Assembly: GCA_034766995.1 (NCBI GenBank)
Contig: CM068317.1
Location: 20,835,714 to 20,899,713, forward strand
Length of the DNA stretch: 64,000 nt
Direction: 5' to 3'
DNA from: Acanthacorydalis orientalis
Taxonomy: Eukaryota; Arthropoda; Insecta; Megaloptera; Corydalidae
A model generated the notes under the pieces. It was given only the letters and a program-made list of their open reading frames with translations. It was not told where the DNA came from and ran no database searches. This document shows positions 36,889 to 50,290 of the stretch, piece by piece. The position numbers and the translations under genes were made by a program. Within the stretch, counting starts at the first letter, position 1, and every line of letters begins with the position of its first letter.

Positions 36889-37640
36889 GAATATATTAAC
36901 ACGTTAATATATTCGGCACTGGAGAGGCCACTGATCTTTCTGTTTAGACGACTCCGGTCCTTAGGGACCGGCATTATGAAATTTAAAAAATAATACCTTA
37001 TAGTTCATATAATATTAAAAAAAAAACAGGTATAAAATTTTCTAATGAATTTTATTAAAACACATTAAGCATAAATATGATATTTTTTACAAGTATTGCA
37101 AAAAGTTATTACTTTCTTGGTACACTTTTTAGCTATTTTACTTCCAAATTCTTTCGTATTGGTTTCATAACATTTGTTGCAGAATTTTGTGACTTTATGT
37201 TTCCCTTTTTTTCTAATTGTTGAACAGATCTTGCGATGATTGGAGACCTTTGTAAGGTTTCTTCGTCTGGGGATTGCGTAAGGAATTAAACCAATCTCTT
37301 TCGAAATTTTGTAATCAATATTTTATTATTGGTTACTTCTTTAAATATGAACAGGACATTCACATTTGAAGTATTAAACAAAAGCTTAAATGATAATTTT
37401 CTGTGCCATTTCATGGACTTTCATAATAGGTTACTATATGCATTCATTTGATCTAAGAAATCAACGGCTGTTTTTTCTGCATTAAAATCAATCACTATTT
37501 TTGGTTTAGAGCAAAGACGTGATTTTGTTTTAACATTTACCATTTCTACAAAATGTTTAGTAGAAAGTAATAAAACATCACGTTTATCTTACCAACATTT
37601 AAATCTTATTGGCAACAAATAGTTTTCAAAATACTCAATA
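36889..37640 (-). mobile_element. piggyBac-like transposase C-terminal remnant
   Basis: Minus-strand reading from about 37600 gives KRDVLLLSTKHFVEM, then AVDFLDQMNAYSNLL (the two Asp codons complement 37460-37462 and 37451-37453, equivalent to the DxxD of piggyBac), KWHRKLSFKLLFNTSNVNV and KEVTNNKILITKFRKRL, the conserved end of the catalytic domain. A Cys-rich tail follows: KFCNKCYETN and TFCNTCKKYH, resembling the piggyBac C-terminal zinc-binding domain. Stops and frameshifts occur. Beyond the coding end lie the hairpin CCGGTCC-TTAG-GGACCGG (36954-36971) and a perfect 12-bp inverted repeat containing TTAA twice (36889-36914), probably the element's 3' end. The 5' half is absent or unrecognisable. 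Confidence 0.75.
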
Positions 37641-38331
37641 AAGCACTGAAATTCTTAAATCACAATTTTGTCTTACAAGTTATAAAACACAAATGGCTTA
37701 GATCTATATATCAATAACAAATAATAAAGAAAACAAACGGAAAAAAAAAACAAAAAAAAATAATCATTATTTGATGCCTTGGTAAATAATCCGTATTAAT
37801 TATGCATTTTCTGTTTTACGCGTCGCCTTTATGAAAAGTAAAACAAAATTAACTCCACACTTAACGTATAATACACTAAGTAATAATAAGTAATGAGACC
37901 TAATTGCAATATTTTCTAAAATATTGTGAACGCCTCATAATTTTAATTCTATTTACATTTATTTTTAGTTTTTTGTATCACAAATGTATTGAAGTATATA
38001 TTCAAATATTTTATATTCTAATTGATATTAGTCGAATTATTTCTAATTTATATCTAAAAATAGTTTCATTATCAATTTCAAACAATTCAACAGAACTATG
38101 GACAATATATAAACATTATCCCAATAATTTCATTATTTTTATAAATCCGATGTACTTTAGTAAATTCAAGTTTCATGTCTAGTGACTCCATCCTAGAACT
38201 ACTAGAAATAAATTATTATGTTTTCCTAATAGATCTACTGTTTAATTACTAAATTCTTGTGTTAGTGATTCAACTTGACACACGAAAATATTAAAAATAA
38301 CAAAAAAATTATAAAAAAAACCTGTTATCCC
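37641..38331. other. A+T-rich noncoding DNA
   Basis: The first part may be further decayed piggyBac sequence but cannot be read. Nothing else recognised. Confidence 0.4.
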
Positions 38332-38391
38332 TTATTTAGTATTTTAGTTCAATTGTATTTTAGTATTGAATTGAACTGAAATACTAAATAA
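38332..38391. repeat. Short near-perfect hairpin
   Basis: The 23-base arms (38332-38354 and 38369-38391) pair with a single mismatch around a 14-base loop. The arms start TTATTTAGTATTTTAGTTC. The size fits a stem-loop RNA precursor or a tiny foldback relic; neither is shown. Confidence 0.8.
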
Positions 38392-38745
38392 ACAATAACA
38401 TGACTTTTCTTAACTCCTCCACCCCTTTTAATGCTACAACGTAGAAACCTAAATTGCTCCAATATTTTATTTATATCAATTATTTATTTCATTAATTACA
38501 AATTTTATTTCTTATAGCATACCAAAAAAAGCTAAAAAGAAAAACAAAAATAATGACGTTTCAGTAACGATTTTTGAACAATTTATCGAAATGTTTATTA
38601 AAAAATATTATTAAAATTATTTAAACAAACAATAGACAAAACAGAAATATTAAAATTGAATAAAATTAATGAACAGTCGTAATAAATATTTTTTTTAGTA
38701 ATTTTTACACTTTAACCTTCCCTTATTTCATATCTTTGTAATTGC

Positions 38746-38747
<2 letters not shown>

Positions 38748-38797
<50 letters not shown>
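38748..38797. repeat. (TA)n microsatellite
   Basis: Uninterrupted TA run. Confidence 0.95.
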
Positions 38798-38798
<1 letters not shown>

Positions 38799-38899
38799 CA
38801 AAATATCATAACAATTGTATTATTGAAAAAAAATCATAAATTTTAATAAAATATGTAATAACAATTTCATTTTTTTATCATCAGTAAAATATTTCCTTC

Positions 38900-38943
38900 C
38901 TTACTACTAACAAAAATAATTATTTATTTTTGTTAGCAGTAAG
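38900..38943. repeat. Short hairpin with 4-base loop
   Basis: CTTACTACTAACAAAAATAA pairs with the downstream copy (CTTACTGCTAACAAAAATAA in complement), one mismatch in 20, loop TTAT. Confidence 0.8.
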
Positions 38944-39951
<1,008 letters not shown>

Positions 39952-40988
39952 CTATTATTATTATTAAATTTTGTATTTATACGTAAAAAGCTTCATATAA
40001 AAGAGGAAATAAAATTAAAATATTTTTTAAATTAAAAAATATTTTCTCTTTCTGAAGAAAAATATTGGGGATTTGTAATTTATTTGGTTTACTATATTCT
40101 ATAATATGTTTGTAATGTTAGAATATTTGTTGTAAATTATTATATAATTTTTAAAAACTGTCTCAGTTTTTCCTAAAAAAATATGTATATATATATATAT
40201 ACATGTATGTGTGTGTATGTATTATGTGTGTGATAATAAATTTATAAAAATCAGTTGAATGTTAATTATAATCATAAATAAAATAATTTTTCTTCGCTTG
40301 TATTTATAAATAATAATTATTTATCTCTACTGTTTTTTCTTCAATTTTCAAAATGCAATTAGTATCTACTTTTTCTTTCATAAATAACATTTGAATATTT
40401 TTTTAGTTAAATATCAGAACAGTCCTTTAATTGATGATAATAACAATAATTAACCAAATAACGAGTAACAAACGCTAAAAAAGGTTATTTTTTCAAAAAC
40501 TAGAATAATCAGAAATGTTTCCACTTAGGAACCATGGATGTAAAGAGTTTATCTCTATTTACTTTAACCGATTAAATAATTTCCAATGGTTTTTATAATC
40601 TCTCATAACACCCTCATCTTCACCCTCGCCCACACCCTTACTCTCCTCATCGTTCTGATAGTATTTCTTTATTCTAAAGACAAATATACTCAATTTTGTG
40701 GAATTAAATAATTCCATTAAAAAATATTTTGCAAATATTTAAATAATATCATTTTTTAAGAGAAATTTGAATTTTTATTCACTTATATATTCCCAAAATT
40801 GACCAAGTTTTTGGCTTCAAAGTAATGTTATATCCAATTTGATCTAGGTCCGTTTTAGAGCTGTTATAATATTAATTTTGAATTTTTGAAATGACAACAA
40901 TAAGATATATATATATATATATACATAATTTTTATCATGGACCTATAATAACAATAAAATTTATATGGACTTCATAAAAATTATAATA
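39952..40988. other. A+T-rich noncoding DNA
   Basis: Short TA/TG tracts at 40183-40230 and 40905-40922. Nothing else recognised. Confidence 0.45.
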
Positions 40989-41868
40989 TTAGGTTGGTAG
41001 AAAAATAATTGCGATTTATAATCTTCAAATTCATGTACATTTTTCACAGCTAATAATCAACTTTATTAATCGTAATAAGTACCATAGAATCGACACATTT
41101 TTGCCAATTAACTGCAAGTTTATTTATTCCTGTGATGTAAAATTTCGGAGTTCTGAAGTTGATAAAATCTCGAAATGCACTTTTGCCGGCAACTTAGTTG
41201 TTGAAGACTTTACCCTGTATAAGTTATCGAAATCCTTAAACAAGTGAAGATCTGTTGGCGAGATATCTGGTGAGTATGGTGGATGAAGCAATGTTTCATA
41301 GCCCAATTCATTCAACTTTTGGAGGATCAGTTGCACAACATGTGGTTCGTGCAGCACCCATTTGTCAAGCTTTTTTGCTTTTCGTAGTTGTTTTAACTAG
41401 TCCGGAACAATTGGATGACTAACGTCTAACTTTTGTGCAAGCTCTAGAATTATTGCGCGTGGTACTGATTCAATTAACGCCTTCAGTTAGTCACAATGTA
41501 CACTCATGACCTTCTACATCTTTGAGGCTCTCGTCCTCAGCACAAAATTTTTGGAATCACCATTGCACTGTGTGTTCCTTAAAAGTATTCACACCAAAGC
41601 ATCGTTTAGTTTACGAACAGTTTCTACTGCTTTACCACCCGTTTTGAACTCATCAAAAATTGCTATTATTTTTTTTCCATCTTTAATTCCTTAGCTCAAT
41701 TTGAAGCAATATTAATAATAAAATCAAAGTCGATGTTATCAAACTACAGAACGAAAAATTGACTTTAAAATTATAGTAAAATGAACACGATGAAATAACA
41801 ATTTCAATGAAAAAAATTAAGGTTAGAATTCAGAAAATACAAACGCAATTATTTTCCTACTAGCCTAA
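40989..41868 (-). mobile_element. Mariner (TTAGGTTGGTAGAAAA lineage), catalytic middle deleted
   Basis: Terminal repeats TTAGGTTGGTAGAAAAATAA (left) and TTAGGCTAGTAGGAAAATAA (complement, right end 41868) are each flanked by TA. The minus strand carries N-terminal coding DNA from about 41680 to 41370, which runs through LDKWV directly into PHVVQLILQKLNELGYETL and the third catalytic motif HPPYSPDISPTDLHLF (41357-41215). The stretch that should hold D1 and D2 is missing between LDKWV and PHVV. At 880 bp this is the longest copy of its lineage here and probably shows how the shorter MITEs arose. Confidence 0.85.
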
Positions 41869-43148
41869 TAGTAAAAAAAATAATCGCTGTAGTCCTAATT
41901 CTCAGTAAATAACTTTAAAACCAATTTGCACAATACAGCATTTTTTTACTATAATATCAATGAGACAACAATAAATTGAAAATATTTTATCGAAATGACT
42001 TGAAATTTTGAAAAAATATTTATTTAATTTAGTAATTTATTGCTTGAAACGTAAATATTTAATTTAATGAAAAATATATATTTAATTTAATAAGTTATAA
42101 ACTGAAGTAAATATTTAAGATTCTATCGTTAGTTTTTAATAGTAAATTTGTTTAATAAAAATCGTTTTTGTTCAAGTAGTGATGTTCTTACAAGTTTTTT
42201 TAATATTATTATTTAATTCACATCATAGGAAACCAGTGGAGCAATCAAAAAAATCCCATTTTTTTATATTTTAACATTCTATTAGTCTATGAGAGCCGAT
42301 ACTGTTTGGATATATCAAAGTAGATGAGATGTGGACTCCTGTTATTCAGATATTTATATAATAATCAGATTTGAAACTATCTTTTACAACTTTATCAAAG
42401 TTTATATTTGATTCATAAATAATATGAATTATGTAACAATCATATTTTTTAATAAAAAAACATATTGATTTACTCTAATCGTCTTATGTCTCCTTAATAT
42501 CAAAAAACATGATTATTATTTAGACCAGGTATTATTTAAACCATAAAAAATGAAACAGATTTTTAAAATTGAACAAAATTTAATTGAAGTAATTTATTAC
42601 GAAACAAGATTTAATGTATTTTAGTTCATATATTTTAAAATATTTTAGTTCATTTAGTTCAGATATTTTAATAAGTTTAAAACTAATTCACTAAAATAGT
42701 GTTAATTCCATTAATTTCCATTACGTTGTTTAGGTTAAAAAATATTCAGTTGAGCAATTCTGAAAATAAAATACAAAATCACACCAAATATACTTTAAAA
42801 AAGAATGCATGAAAAACAGAATATCCTAGATAATATGTTTTTTTAATAGGTATTTTGCCTTATTATTGTATTATTATGAATTGATGTCACTAATCATTAA
42901 CAAAAAGAATGAATTTATTAACTATTTATTTTAATTTATGTATATTACACAACATTTACAACATTTCAGTCTTAAAATAATCCAGTAAACCTCATTTTGA
43001 ACATCTGATAAATCATATCTCGATTAATAAAGAAACCAGTACAAAAATTTAATAATCAAAACGTGCATTAATATCAGACATTGAATAAATAACACTAATT
43101 TATCGGCATCGTTTCCAATAAAGAAATTTATATTCTCATATGTTAACC

Positions 43149-43151
<3 letters not shown>
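41869..43151. other. A+T-rich noncoding DNA
   Basis: Nothing recognised. Confidence 0.5.

Positions 43152-43204
<53 letters not shown>
43152..43204. repeat. (TA)n microsatellite
   Basis: Uninterrupted TA run. Confidence 0.95.
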
Positions 43205-43206
<2 letters not shown>

Positions 43207-43239
43207 CATTCAGTCTTTTGATATTAAAAAAATTATACT

Positions 43240-43560
43240 TAATTTGCAAATCGCTAAGGGTACTGTAACCAGTCTTTGACTGTACCTTCTTCAACCTAAT
43301 ATAAGTACAGACAAGCGGTAGGTCTTCTTATACCACAATAAAAACACTCCTTACACCCACGATGCGACCATCAATTGTCCCACTGTCACTACACTGCATT
43401 TAGATTCTGTTACGGTCAGGTATAACCCGTAAGTTTGTAACATTAAATCCATACAACACCGCGTTGTAGTTAGTATTTTGAGACCGTGCGAGAGTTACTT
43501 GCTATATCGATTTAATCAGACCAGCATAAAACGCCTGTCAATATATAAAAATGCATACGA
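43240..43560. other. Unidentified higher-complexity block
   Basis: Balanced composition without long open frames. GGTACTGTAACCAGTC and a nearby GACTGTACC (43258-43286) form a short imperfect inverted repeat. It lies between two TA tracts. Confidence 0.3.
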
Positions 43561-43565
43561 AAAAT

Positions 43566-43598
43566 TATATATATATGTATATATATATATATATATAA
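43566..43598. repeat. (TA)n microsatellite
   Basis: TA run with one TATGTA break. Confidence 0.9.
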
Positions 43599-45055
43599 TT
43601 TGTGAGTTTATGTTTTATCCAATGTGTTAGCTTAAACCTGATATATTTATTTGTATTACTCTCTTCCATTGAGTTAATATATGTAATCATTACTATTATT
43701 ATATTTACAATTTTTGTATGAATATTGAAAAAAATAGACTAAATATATGCTATCTACTAAATGAACTAAAAACTAATGTAAGTAGATTGTTTTGTTTTCT
43801 AGTTAATGTTTAATAGGTTTAGAAAAATAGTTTAATGTAGTAAAGTATAAAAAAATAGTCTTTTCTTCAAGAAGAAATAAAAAAAAAATATTTGTTATGT
43901 TTATTGTTGAGTAAATGAAACATGTAGAAATTACATTCAGGTTTTATTTTTTCCAAAATCTAATATAAGATTTACAAAAATTATTCCATTTTGGAAAGGA
44001 AGAAGTAGTTGTATAGTAACTCGTCTACTGTGAATGTTTTGAGTTTTATTTCAAGTAAAACATTTTTAATTTAGGCATAGAAATCTCAAATTCGATACAC
44101 ATCATCACATTTACCAACATTCCTCATTTTTACACTGTGAATACATGTCGGGCACTTAATTATTTTTTATTTATAGATTAAACTTTCACTGTTCAGTTTT
44201 ATATAATATTTTTTTTCATATTTTTAAGAAAGAGACTTTCATTTTAATGTAATTTTCTTTAAATTTTCATTTATTCAAATATTCAATAAATCAGTATTAA
44301 TGAACTGTTTAGATTCTAGTATTTCAATCTATTTTAATGCTTGCAATAGTTTTATTTTTCGTCAACTAAAGACGAAACATAAGTTATTCTAAAAGTTAAG
44401 AGAAAAAAATCTCCAGCAGGAGTAAAAGATTATAAGGATATTTACCATCTTAGTGTTTTTAATATCAAATTATAGAATAATATAAAATTATTATATTATA
44501 ATCAAATTAAAGAATGAAGTCATATTTTTTTCTAATAATTTAAAAAATTCTTATATTTAAGAAATCTAATGAATTGTAAATACCTAGTATATATTTACGA
44601 ATAATAACAAATAAAATATATGTGAACTTTGATAAACAGCTCCATCATTAACCTATTAAACTGTCAGATTAGAACTTCCCGTACCTTCCTTTAAGTTCTT
44701 ATTTTCTATATCTCTTATTAGCTCAATCCACTGTTAAATTCAAGTCATTTAAATTCAAATCAGCTCAGAAAACGTTTCGACTGGTGAAATTTGCAACTAA
44801 AAAATTCTTAAAACCAAATCGTTGAAAAATAATCTTTTTATAACATTTTTTTTTGGTTACGTTTATTCATGTCTAGTTAGGTCAGGTTAAGTCAAATCAT
44901 GTCAAATCAGATAAGTAAGATTAGAAACGAAGAAGGATTTGATGAAGAAAGATTCGATCAGAATAAGACTGGTCAGTTTCGAAAAATTCTTTTTGAGAAG
45001 TCTACTTTCGAAGAATTGAATTTCGAAGAATTATCTTTTAAAACAACTCGCTTTC
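43599..45055. other. A+T-rich noncoding DNA
   Basis: No element recognised. GTCAAATCAT/GTCAAATCAG at about 44891-44910 is a small tandem duplication. The open frame 44899-45096 overlaps the repeat at 45056 and has no family features; the DNA from 44990 may be part of that repeat. Confidence 0.4.
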
Positions 45056-45415
45056 TATATTATAAAAATGATCCATTGATGATGCCGTTCTATTGACTTT
45101 TATTCGTTCTTTGATTGGTGATATCTGTCACGTGATCTCTGTTCCGATTGGTTGATATCAGTCACATGATATACGATTTCAGTTCAAAACTGATAAGAAA
45201 TGTATTCCAAACATTATATTTTTCTCATTATTCTCTGAAACTTTAGAATAAAAGAATTGTTACATATTTTTGCATTGTATACTGTTATGTTAATTTTTAT
45301 ACACTTTTTCAATAACAATTTTACGATTTATGTTTTACGCGGATTATTTGTGTGTATAATTTGTTAAAGAGGAAGTAAGTTTTAACAAACGGGAAGCTAC
45401 CCCTTCCTCCAACAA
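45056..45415 (-). repeat. Dispersed promoter-like repeat, copy 2
   Basis: Reverse-complement partner of 1424-1890. On the minus strand the order is a G-rich start (GGAAGGGGTAGC), AACAAATTATACACACAAAT, a collinear middle, CCAAT boxes (complement ATTGG at 45147-45151 and 45114-45118), an E-box CACGTG at 45129-45134 between them, and a TATA-like AATAAAA (complement at about 45098-45104). The paired 35-bp units around each CCAAT box are seen in both copies. Interpretation as in copy 1: LTR or retroelement 5' end, not proven. Confidence 0.55.
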
Positions 45416-45959
45416 TGGTTGACGAGCACATTTTTCTTAAAAAGTGTTTTATAGAATTTACCCATAATCAAAACGCGTAGTACATTTGAAGCAGAACACT
45501 TTAATTATCGTTTTTAAAAAGTATAACAACGAAGTAATTAATTTAACCAATATATTAATATTTTATTTAAAATATTTAGAAAAAATTTAATATCTAAGTT
45601 TATGAAGTATTAGTAGGAATAAAAAATGTATATATTCGTATCTACGATTGAACATAAATTCAATACAATTTTTTTTCATTTTAGTAAACTACAATTGTAA
45701 ATCATAAGTCACAACAATAATTTCATTAAGAATGCAATTTTCCTTTTATTTAGATTGCGGCGTTGATTTTTTAATCATTTTCTCTTTCAATTATGTATTT
45801 GATATATTTTATAAACAAATACTATCCGATCTACTAATAGCTTCTAATTTTAATTTATACAATCTGTAACTATATAAAAATTAAAACTCTTTCAAACAAA
45901 ATAAATAAATAATACACACAATTATATATTTTCTAACTTCATGGTTCTTGTGATTTTTA
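45416..45959. other. A+T-rich noncoding DNA
   Basis: Nothing recognised. Confidence 0.5.
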
Positions 45960-46653
45960 TTAACCCTTTGCACTCCGAACATTTTTTGATATTATCGACC
46001 AGCAACTCCGGCACTCTTTTACAGTGAAGCTTTTGGAAAAGGGAAGTTTGGGTTTGGACGGAAAAAAATGCAAGTATTTATAAATTTGTTTATTTATTAT
46101 TTATTTTGCAAGTGTGGTTTATTCTAATGTCAATAAAGCTTGAATTTTACATTTTGTAATTCGCTATCGTATGTTACCTCTGTGAACAGTCTCCCATGTA
46201 CATTTTTGGTTTATTTAGATAAGTATCGAAGTAACCACTCGTTTGACGTCTCCTATCCTTTTCCGTTCTCTTGAAACATTTAACACAATCCTTTTTTTCA
46301 CATTTTTTCATCATGTGAAGCTTTCCATTTAACCTACTTTCGGAGGTGGAAGATGAAGTTTTTGTTCTCTCATGGCAAAAATGTCCTATTAATTGATCGA
46401 TTAAGATTTTTAGATATGTCAAGTTTGTCAGTTGAGTCTCATTTTTGTTAAGTTTTACAGTTTTACAGAAAATGTATGAATTGATAACAGATATTTCCAT
46501 TCCCCAAAAGAACAATTTCCACCACTACTTAACTGATTTTCTCAAAAAGCAATAATGTGCAATAATTGCGCATGACCCCATAGTGGAAACAACGGACTTT
46601 AAAAAAAATACTGAGTGTCCTCCTAGCAGAGCCAACGGAGTACAAAGGGTTAA
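45960..46653 (-). mobile_element. piggyBac transposon, internally deleted, with TTAA target sites
   Basis: A TTAA at each edge (45960-45963, 46650-46653) encloses inverted ends CCCTTTGCACTCCG and CCCTTTGTACTCCG (complement), the classic piggyBac arrangement. The minus-strand frame 46515-46174 begins FWGMEISVINSYIF, passes NGKLHMMKKCEKKDCVKC and ends NKPKMYMGDCSQR, matching the last 110 or so residues of piggyBac transposases including part of the Cys-rich domain. Some zinc-binding positions have decayed (a Cys-x2-Cys is read as FDTYL). The catalytic domain is completely missing, so this 686-bp unit depends on a transposase from elsewhere. TTAA and GGGTTAA are repeated once more at the right edge (46654-46660). 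Confidence 0.9.
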
Positions 46654-46710
46654 GGGTTAAAAAAAAAAGATGTTTAAATATATATTCTGGATATTAAAAC
46701 AATTACCAGT

Positions 46711-46854
<144 letters not shown>

Positions 46855-47309
46855 TGATTTAAGCAACGTTTTAATCACATTTAAAATATTTGAAAAATAA
46901 TAAATAATATCAGTTTTAAACTTAATTTTATAATTTTTCCTTCAAATAAATTATACTAATTTTTGACGTTTATTTTAGCTTGATGTAATAATGAAATAAT
47001 TGTAAAAAAATATAAAATAAATTCTTAAATAGCAAATACGAAATTGGATGATTATTTTCAATAAGTTTATTTTCTTACCTAATCATATTCAAATAATATC
47101 TTCTATAATATACTTGTTTATATCAAATATTTAAGATTCAAATTTTACAACGTTCTAAAATAAGTTAAACAAAAAGTTTCTAAGTGTACAAAGCATCATT
47201 ATTTTAACAAATAAAAAATAACGTATATTCATAATACTTTTTTAATAATATTTTTTTTATTATTTAAATGCTTAATTTAAATAATAAAAAATGTACATAC
47301 ATTTATAAT
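46855..47309. other. A+T-rich noncoding DNA
   Basis: Nothing recognised. Confidence 0.5.
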
Positions 47310-47355
47310 CAGAGCCATAACGAGGTCGTCTTGTGCCTAAGGCAAGGTGTTAGTT
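47310..47355 (+). mobile_element. Possible hAT-like terminal fragment
   Basis: CAGAGCCATAACGAGG followed by CTTGTGCCTAAGGCAAGG resembles the ends of some hAT non-autonomous elements. No opposite end or target duplication was located, so this is tentative. Confidence 0.25.
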
Positions 47356-48404
47356 TAGCATCTTTTCTTACTGTATACATTTAGCAAACAATCTAAACAT
47401 ATTAAATTTCATTCAAAATGATGAATATACTTTAATAAACATAATAACCTATACACTGTTTGAAAGCAACTAGCTAAAATATTGGGTTAATAGTAATCAA
47501 TGTACCCTGAGTTCAAATCCAGTCAAAACTCAAAAATTATCTTTCATTTATAAATATATTATCACATAAAATAAAATTTAACAAGTGCCTTGGAAGTGCA
47601 ATTACATAAATAATTAAAACGCAATAATATGTAATTAAATGAAAAATCTAATATGATATTCGACTAGATATTACCTCTTATTGGAAATAAATAATTTATT
47701 TTCTTAATTTATTCATAATAAAATTATTATCTATTAATCATAAAGTTAATAAAAAATAATTTTACTCATTTAAAACTGTTATAATATTTTTTTTTCAATT
47801 GAATATAATAATACATATTACATTATTTTCTCGAGCAGATGTTCATGATCATTCTGTGTCAATCCTGGAGATCATGTATGATTTCTTTTTCTTCTACAAT
47901 CCATTTAGACTTTCATTTTCTTCAATTCCAAATTTGAAATCTCTCTGAAAAAACTAAATTCGAAACAGTTATAAAAAACAGAACAGTTAAAAAAAGTCCT
48001 AGTGGTCTCCATAATTCGTGTAGAATAAACTTTAATATACTATTTAAAATTTAATTTATACAAATATTAATAATGAAAATATTACCAAATCATTATTCTC
48101 ATCGATAGTGTTATAATTTATATCAACCAAAGCAATTAATTAAGTATTCCTGTGAGACCTCTTATCCTTCTCAACTCATTTATATCAAGTATCTTGATAT
48201 CTGTTTCACTTTTATCAAATCATCCAAATTTAGATATCCTCACTTTTCTACATCTACCATTGGTTGCGGCATCTTCCCACCACTTATTGTTTTCTGTACA
48301 AGATATTGCTTTTCTTTACTGACAACAGGAGCTACTAATTATACTTAGTTGGTTTCATAATGAACGAGTTATTGATTGAATCTCCTTCTCTGCTTTTATA
48401 TATA
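47356..48404. other. A+T-rich noncoding DNA
   Basis: Only a weak tRNA-promoter-like B-box (GTTCAAATCC, 47511-47520) was noted. A less A+T-rich patch at 48150-48395 was not identified. Confidence 0.4.
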
Positions 48405-48954
48405 ATAGGTTGGTAGAAAAATAATTAAGGTTTTTGTTTTCTGATTTCTTACCTTATTTTTTTCAATGAAAGTGTCATTTAATCGTGATCATGTTAATAT
48501 CATTTTAAAGTACATTTTTCGGTCTGTATTTTGGTAATATCGCCTTTGGTTTTATTATTAATATTACTTCAAATTGGGCTATTGAATTAAAGATGGAAAA
48601 GAAACAAAATAAGAGAAAAATTTTGATGAGTTCAAAACAAATGTCAAAGTAATAGAAATTGCTTGTAAATTAAACGATGCTTTTGGTGTAGTTAATATTA
48701 AAGAACGTGTTATGCAATAGTGATTCCAAAAATTTCGTGTTGTGTACGAGAGCCTTAAAGATGAAGAAGGTCGCGGGCATCCTTCTTCAGTTCATAACGA
48801 CCAACTGAAGGTGTTAGTTGAATCAGAACCATACAAAACAATTCGAGAGCTTGCACAAAAGTTCTGGACTACTTAAAACAGCTAGGAAAACTAAAAATAC
48901 TTGACAAATGGATCCCACACAAAAACAAGCCGCAATTATTTTTCTACCAACCTA

Positions 48955-48955
<1 letters not shown>
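48405..48955 (+). mobile_element. Mariner-derived MITE, deletion variant 1
   Basis: Terminal repeats of the TTAGGTTGGTAGAAAAATAA type (first base decayed at the left; complement ending 48955 at the right), TA on both sides, 551 bp. Plus-strand sequence carries the 5' leader, the ATG region near 48593, N-terminal coding DNA with several stops, then CTTGACAAATGGATCCCACA (LDKWIPH), which joins straight to the 3' terminal repeat. The junction differs from that of the copies at 49727 and 63044. Confidence 0.85.
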
Positions 48956-49002
<47 letters not shown>

Positions 49003-49036
49003 ATGTATATATATATATATATATGTATATGTATAT
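48956..49036. repeat. (TA)n microsatellite adjoining the MITE
   Basis: It begins at the TA target base of the mariner-derived MITE and includes TACATA, TATTTATA and TATGTA variants. Confidence 0.9.
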
Positions 49037-49726
49037 CCATACACTGCTCATAGTACTGAGTTTTAGTTTTGTAATCACACGTTATAGTGACTAATGGTTG
49101 ACTTATTAAATATTAAAATCTCAAGAAGCATCCAGCCACAAGTCACTCTTTAAGGTATAACTATGGAATCAAAACTCATGATTTACCGATATAAATATCA
49201 GGATTTAAATTAATTAATTTAAACCATTATACCCTAACCATACTGACATCGAAGGCTATTAAGAAGAAATTTAAATAAAAACAAACAAGTTTTGTGCATT
49301 GTTTCCTTTCTTAACTAAAAATGTTTAAACTATTTTAAATTAAAACTTCTATATTTATATCTTTATTTGGATCTCAACATTCATAATTTACTGAGTTTTA
49401 ATGATACATGAATGTACATCATTGTGTAAAGCATTATGGTTTGGTTATTGGTATAGGTTATAACAACAAGAATTTAATTTAGTTTCAAGAGATTGTAAAA
49501 TCAACCCTTTAAACTTATTACTTACATTCCGCCGAGCAATAATTGTAGATATAATACAAATAAATTAAAAACTAAACTTGAAAATATCTGTATTGTTACT
49601 TTTCGTAGGGAGATATGAGGCTTAAGATTTTTTGAATTTACCTGTAAGATAACATTTAAGATCAGTGGAAATCAAAATGACAGAATTTAAATATTAATTA
49701 ATTTTTGCATAGTTTTTGATAAAATA
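49037..49726. other. A+T-rich noncoding DNA
   Basis: Nothing recognised. Confidence 0.5.
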
Positions 49727-50290
49727 TTAGGTTATTAGAAAAATAATTGCAGTTTATGACGTTCAAATTTATATACGTTTTTCTCTTTTTTGATTTTCTT
49801 AGCTGTTTTAAGTGATCCAGCACTATTGGAAGCCACTTAACTTTTATGCAAGCTCTCGAATTAATGTACGTGGTTCTGATTCAACTAACGTCTTCAGTTG
49901 ACCGTTATGAATTGAAGAAGGATACCTGCGACCTTCTACATCTTCAAGGCTCTCGTCTCTAGCACGAAATTTTTGAAACTACTATTGTACCGTACGTTTC
50001 TTAACAGTACCCATACCAAAAGCATCGTTTAGTTTATGAGCAGTTTCTGCTGCTCTACCACCCGTTTCCAGCTACAAAAATACTCTTATTTGTTTCTTTT
50101 TCATCTTTAATTCAATAGCCTAACTTGGAGCAAATTTAATAATAAAACTAAAGTCGATGTTACTAAAATATAAACCGAAAAATGCACTTTAAAATGATAT
50201 TAACATGAAAGCAATAAAATTACTCTTTAATTGAAAAAAATTAAGATTAGAATTCAAATCGAAACCGCAATTATTTTTCTACCAACGTAA
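49727..50290 (-). mobile_element. Mariner-derived MITE, deletion variant 2
   Basis: Ends TTAGGTTATTAGAAAAATAA and TTACGTTGGTAGAAAAATAA (complement) with TA flanks, 564 bp. On the minus strand the N-terminal coding DNA is joined, after AAAATCAAAAAAG, to the last 55 or so bases before the 3' terminal repeat (junction near 49785). The 63044 copy has the same junction. No open frame remains. Confidence 0.85.

Noticed and set aside
44899..45096. 65-codon acidic frame MSNQISKIRNEEG
   Set aside because: It extends into the dispersed promoter-like repeat and has no family resemblance; probably chance.
47471..47520. tRNA or tRNA-derived SINE (A-box-like TAGCTAAAATATTGG, B-box-like GTTCAAATCC)
   Set aside because: The stem around the T-loop does not pair and no cloverleaf or SINE tail follows.
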